Assembly: GCA_039105265.1 (NCBI GenBank)
Contig: JAPFFF010000449.1
Location: 1-22,522 of the forward strand
Reading direction: 5' to 3'
DNA length: 22,522 nucleotides
Origin: Tritrichomonas musculus
Taxonomy: Eukaryota; Parabasalia; Tritrichomonadida; Tritrichomonadidae
Below, one piece after another: positions 18,359 through 22,522 of the stretch (its first letter is position 1; each line of letters begins with the position of its first letter). Position numbers and translations under genes: made by a program. The notes beneath the pieces were generated by a model. It ran no database searches, was not told where the DNA came from, and was given only the letters and a program-made list of their open reading frames with translations.

Positions 18359-18955
18359 CAAATTAAGATAATGATTGTACTTTATCAACATATAATATTT
18401 ATCACTTTTTTGTTTTTAAATAAATAAATTTAGACATCCATTATCTCAAACTTTATTTTTATTTGTTTTCAATTTATACAAACCATGTGTTATCCTGTAG
18501 AGAGACTTTATTTTATTGCTAATATTATTTTGAAGTTAATCTAAAATATTAAAATTGAATTATAATAAAATTTTACTAACTTGCTTCAAAAAACTGTAAT
18601 TAACAGGCAAAATATATGGATATTCCTTTTGTAAATGACGTAAATCAATAGTGTGAACATTTATTTAAAATTTTAATTATTGCCAAATTCAAAATTTTTG
18701 AATCTTTAATTTGGCACCAAGAGCAATAAAAGGCACAGCCAAATTAGATTGTCGGTGAAATCTTATGAAAATGTCTGCAAACTGAATTGATCTTTAATGA
18801 TCAAAAATTTTATAAAAATAAAATTGAAAAGAAATAATAAAAACTTTATACAATTGAAATAAATATTTTTTTGCAAAGAAAATTGAGAGAAAAAATAATG
18901 GGCTGCCAAAAATACAATTTTTATCGAATTGAATCAACTTTTTGTTAAAAGTAAA
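18359..18955. other. Intergenic between the Myb and UBR genes
   Basis: About 600 bp of AT-rich DNA. Apart from a hairpin-forming repeat at 18681-18716 I see nothing assignable. No strict TCAYW lies close to the UBR start; the nearest candidate, TCAACT at 18934-18939, departs from the consensus. Confidence 0.5.
18681..18716. repeat. Inverted repeat with 9-bp stem
   Basis: TGCCAAATT (18681-18689) and AATTTGGCA (18708-18716) are exact reverse complements around an 18-nt loop, itself nearly palindromic (TTCAAAATTTTTGAA). It lies about 240 bp upstream of the UBR start. Confidence 0.4.
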
Positions 18956-21900
18956 ATGGAAAAACAAATTCATGATTTTTTGCAATATGCAGATCCCAGC
19001 CAAATAAAACCTTTTTTAGATTCGTTGATAAGCCAAGATTACGATTCCTTTGAAGAATTTTCCGAAATTTTAGAGAGATCTCAGCCAACATTTCATTGCA
19101 ATACCAATTGGGAAATTAAAACATTGTGTGCGTGTTGCATGAATTGTGGATTGCATGACAATTCTTGCATTTGTATTCGGTGTCTTATAAACGGAAACCA
19201 TATTGAAGAGAATCATCAAACTTATTTAAATTATGATTCAAACGGAAGCTGTGATTGCGGCCATTCAGAAGCATGGGACCCAAAAGGGTTCTGTAAGAAT
19301 CACCGAGGACAAAGTTTGCATCCAGAAGAAAATTTGCCTAAAGAAATTCGAGAAAACATGACAAATTTTTTTGAATCATTGAAAAAGTTCATTATATCAG
19401 AAATTCAAAAGAAAAAATACAACTTTTTCTGTGAAATATTTGAATACTTAATAGAAATTTCACAAATGGGAGATGGTGTTCTTAGACTTGCGTCTTTATC
19501 ATTTAGTGATGAAAATTTTATTCAAACGGTTTTATCGAATAGTTTTGATTTTTCTTTACAAGAAGCAAAAACGATAAAGACCTTCATTATGTCTTATATA
19601 TCTGATGATTTGTTTTTATCGCAATTTGTCAAAGTCATTTTCCCTTATTATAAAGTTATGTATTCAAAAATATCTGAATCATGTCACGTTCAAGAGGATA
19701 TTTCACAGAAACCGCCAATAATTGGTCCCTCAATAATTTTGGATCAACAATATCATGTTTTTTTTCGTCTTGGAAAAGAAGAGTCCTCTGTTGATTTAAT
19801 TCAATTTTATAGGGAAATAATGATCATATGTTTTGATCTTTTTAAATCGAATCCGACTGCTCTTGAAGGAATAAATTCAAAGATTCTTGTTAATAACTTT
19901 AGGTTTACTAATTTGGTAGCTGATATGTATTTTCAGAGAGGTTTAATGGACAAAATGCGACAATTCTGCATTAGTATTGCTGCTACACTTTCAATGATTG
20001 AAGGTTATATTCAACCTTTTCAGACTTTGAACGATTTTGATGATAATTCCTCTTATTATGATTATAATTTGTTTTATATTTTCACATCTAATTTTTACTC
20101 TCTTTCATTTTATCTTGCGAAGAAGATGCCTTTCATTCCAGAAATTATTGAGATATTTGTTGACTTTTTGTATAAGAATGACGATCTTGATCATCCTTCT
20201 TTTTTATATGGACTTCACAATCTTGCTATTTCAACGTTAAAAAATGCAAAGAATCCAAAAGAAGAGTTTGATAGAATTATCAGAGAAAATAAAAAGTTTC
20301 ATGATTTTGAAGAAAATAATAAAAATTATAAAAATGTTTATGAATTGATTTATCATAGAGCATGTTTAATACCAATCAATTTAATAACACATGCAATGCT
20401 TAGAGATTTTCATTTATTGAATGAAAATGATTATCCAAAATATTATATCTATACTGTAAATAAATATGATCAAAGTTGGTTCATTAGTAATGATTTACCT
20501 TTTCTGTTATCGTTAATTCAATTCATGTTCTCATTCACAGAAGATAAAAATGAATTTTTGAAATTTATTGAAAAGAAACTATCTATTTTTGATATAAAAA
20601 ATTCAAAATCAAAATCACAAAGATTGTTTTGCTTCATTGTGCTCATTTCAGCACTCATTTTAAATGATCCAAAATTCATTGGAAAGACAAAAAGAAATCT
20701 TCAACTTACTTTCATGACAATTTTAAAATACAATCCAGGTTTGAAATCAAATTTAAATAGCTTAAATTTCTATAGTGGCTCAATAGATTTGAATAGAGTT
20801 ATGAAATGGTACGGCCAAGTTAAATTTGAAAACAGTTGGCACATTGTTCTTCCTTTCATATCACCTCATGACTTATTATCAAATTTATTACCAACAATTC
20901 TTCATCAAATGACAAATGATTTAAATAATTCTGTTCTGTTTCCTTTTCCTGAGTTTGTTGATAGTGAAATAATTGATTTGAAATCAATGATGAATTCAAC
21001 TTATTTGTATGCGATTATATATGATATCATGTATGAAACAGATGAGCCAATGTTGTATCAATATGCACTAAATCTTTTCATTCTTTTATACAAAAATGAG
21101 CAAGTTAAAAATAATAAAAGAAAAGAAAATAATCCTTCTATTGTAGCAGAAACTATTGATGAAATTGTGAGTCAAATTCCGTTGGATTTCATTGAATTTT
21201 GCAACATTAAAATTAACTATAAAAGAGGTGGCGTTTATCAATCATTGATCGACCTAATTGAAAATTCAGGATCAATTGGTCTGAATGTCTTGCATCAAAC
21301 GCTTCATAAGAGGGATGAGAAAGAAATGAAGCAAATTAAGAAAAAGAAATCCAAAATCAAAATAATTAAAGAAAAAATCATTGAAAATTATAAGAAGAAA
21401 GCATTAAATTTTGATTATTCTAAAATTGAAAATCTTATTACAGATGTAAAAGTGACAAATAACGATAAAATGTATATATATGTTGAATTGTTAGAATCAA
21501 CAATTCCTGATTTCCTTGAAACACGTTATCACTCTAAAAAAGGAAGTGAAACTAAATTATCTCGTTTGAAAAAATGCTTAATTGCAGCGACATGTGGCCA
21601 CTTTTCTAATGATTACACTCATCTTTGTCCTCATTGTCAATTTATAGTAAACTTCCTCTTGCCAAATTATAACGCTTCAAATGATCCAAATTTGTATTCA
21701 GAGCCAGATAAAGTTTATACGAATTCATTCAATAATGCCAAAAATTATCTGAAATTGCTGAAAAACATGATAATTATCCTTGATTTCAGAAGCCGTTTAA
21801 AACCGGAAGTTCTTCAAGATGAAATGAATTTTCTTTTGTATAGAAACTTGTTTATTTTTGTTTTACGTCATTCGTCAATCATCAATCAAATGCCATTTAA

Positions 21901-22522
21901 AAATAGGAAATCAAAACTTGGCATTTTTATACATGAATTAATAACCGCCAATAATTCAAGTTCATTGAATTTTATTGAGAAATTTGCTCAGAATTATATT
22001 GAAAAAGTTCACTGTAATAACATTGATTATCAATTCTTGAAACGAGTTGAATTAATTCGACTCTTTTATCTAAATTCGAAACTTGAGGTTATAATTGATT
22101 ATGATGAACATTTTTCATTTCGAAATCTTATCAAAAAGTACAATATTTCTGAGGATTTGATCGTTCTAACAAAGTGTACAGAATTCAATATCGATAAAGA
22201 GCAGTTGCCGGTGTTTAGAGGAATTGATTTGCCTGACAATTTCCTTCAAATTATAAATGAGCCTTTCAATATAAAATTTGTCGCAAAAGAACAAAGTGAA
22301 AAAATGATCTGTTTAGCAACTGGTGAAATAATTAAGAGGAAATTTGGTTTGAGAAATATGAAGATTCCGTGTGATTTGACTTGCCAGCCAGTTCTGATGG
22401 CAAATGGCCAAAGAATCAACGGAGTTGGAATTTGGAAAATGAATTATTTCACTTTTCACAAATCAATTTACAGGAATAAAAAAGGAGATGAAGATATCGG
22501 ATTTAAAAATGGTGATCCTGTC
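18956..22522 (+). CDS. UBR-box E3 ligase-like protein (N-recognin family), 3' end cut by window
   Basis: Open for 1,189 codons from the first ATG after an in-frame TAA at 18896, with no stop before the window edge. Residues 48-116 are a UBR-type zinc finger with all metal ligands recognisable: C48, C60-C64, C71, C73, C76, H82, H87, C99, C101, C113 and H116, including GSCDCGHSEAW and GFCKNH. A long helical middle follows. At 874-895, CLIAATCGHFSNDYTHLCPH plus QC-type residues form the second half of a RING-like finger, followed by NFLLP. Near the C-terminus GIDLPDNFLQIIN (1089-1101) and GVGIWKMNYFTFHKS with IGFKNGDPV (1156-1189) match the UBR1/UBR2 cap, so only a few tens of residues are likely missing. 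UBR proteins read N-degrons and pass ubiquitin to substrates. Here the RING lacks a visible first Cys pair and one pocket acid is replaced, so activity may differ. Confidence 0.88.
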   Translation, partial: MEKQIHDFLQYADPSQIKPFLDSLISQDYDSFEEFSEILERSQPTFHCNTNWEIKTLCACCMNCGLHDNSCICIRCLINGNHIEENHQTYLNYDSNGSCDCGHSEAWDPKGFCKNHRGQSLHPEENLPKEIRENMTNFFESLKKFIISEIQKKKYNFFCEIFEYLIEISQMGDGVLRLASLSFSDENFIQTVLSNSFDFSLQEAKTIKTFIMSYISDDLFLSQFVKVIFPYYKVMYSKISESCHVQEDISQKPPIIGPSIILDQQYHVFFRLGKEESSVDLIQFYREIMIICFDLFKSNPTALEGINSKILVNNFRFTNLVADMYFQRGLMDKMRQFCISIAATLSMIEGYIQPFQTLNDFDDNSSYYDYNLFYIFTSNFYSLSFYLAKKMPFIPEIIEIFVDFLYKNDDLDHPSFLYGLHNLAISTLKNAKNPKEEFDRIIRENKKFHDFEENNKNYKNVYELIYHRACLIPINLITHAMLRDFHLLNENDYPKYYIYTVNKYDQSWFISNDLPFLLSLIQFMFSFTEDKNEFLKFIEKKLSIFDIKNSKSKSQRLFCFIVLISALILNDPKFIGKTKRNLQLTFMTILKYNPGLKSNLNSLNFYSGSIDLNRVMKWYGQVKFENSWHIVLPFISPHDLLSNLLPTILHQMTNDLNNSVLFPFPEFVDSEIIDLKSMMNSTYLYAIIYDIMYETDEPMLYQYALNLFILLYKNEQVKNNKRKENNPSIVAETIDEIVSQIPLDFIEFCNIKINYKRGGVYQSLIDLIENSGSIGLNVLHQTLHKRDEKEMKQIKKKKSKIKIIKEKIIENYKKKALNFDYSKIENLITDVKVTNNDKMYIYVELLESTIPDFLETRYHSKKGSETKLSRLKKCLIAATCGHFSNDYTHLCPHCQFIVNFLLPNYNASNDPNLYSEPDKVYTNSFNNAKNYLKLLKNMIIILDFRSRLKPEVLQDEMNFLLYRNLFIFVLRHSSIINQMPFKNRKSKLGIFIHELITANNSSSLNFIEKFAQNYIEKVHCNNIDYQFLKRVELIRLFYLNSKLEVIIDYDEHFSFRNLIKKYNISEDLIVLTKCTEFNIDKEQLPVFRGIDLPDNFLQIINEPFNIKFVAKEQSEKMICLATGEIIKRKFGLRNMKIPCDLTCQPVLMANGQRINGVGIWKMNYFTFHKSIYRNKKGDEDIGFKNGDPV

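Noticed and set aside
18794-20240. Small frames at 18794-19003 (minus) and 20037-20240 (plus)
   Set aside because: The first overlaps the UBR start in antisense; the second is a shifted-frame shadow within the UBR gene.

Overview
The window looks like nuclear DNA of a parabasalid protist, most likely Tritrichomonas/Trichomonas-like. It is very AT-rich, has long intronless reading frames with the standard stops, and carries short initiator (Inr, TCAYW) matches 11-16 nt before several start codons. The gene classes fit too: CK1-type kinases, kinase plus Sel1-repeat proteins and R2R3 Myb regulators. The genus is inference from these traits, not a database match.

Layout: (1) 1-190, minus: the first 63 codons of an unrecognised gene that leaves the window. 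(2) 191-3121: about 2.9 kb of AT-rich intergenic DNA with a few hairpins. (3) 3124-3865: a short, decayed Tc1/mariner-like DNA transposon with about 30-bp terminal inverted repeats (TIRs), a TA target duplication and a helix-turn-helix remnant. (4) 3931-5079: a complete CK1/TTBK-like kinase with a polybasic tail ending in a CaaX-type CLLS. (5) 5534-5719 and 12886-16101: two halves of one kinase plus Sel1-repeat gene, split by a 7,161-bp insertion. (6) 5720-12880: the insertion, ordered A-T-A-T-A. A is a 963-bp repeat that itself ends in perfect 19-bp inverted repeats, and T is a 2,136-bp segment with an intact 658-codon DDE-type transposase. The whole is flanked by TTAAT duplications. (7) 16879-16951, minus: a tRNA-Thr(UGU) with a T-run terminator. 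(8) 17730-18356: an R2R3 Myb regulator. (9) 18956 to the window end: a UBR-box (N-recognin-like) protein whose RING and N-degron pocket look altered.

The main discovery candidate is the A-T-A-T-A element. It codes for a cut-and-paste transposase (leucine zipper, D...D-x2-H...E) but is organised with long terminal direct repeats, each bounded by its own inverted repeats. In principle A alone, A-T-A, or the whole array could each be mobile. The units look identical by eye and the host frame rejoins exactly when the insert and one TTAAT are removed. The insertion is therefore either very young or its internal duplication is an assembly effect. The host genes are unrelated housekeeping or regulatory genes, each with its own promoter; there is no operon logic.
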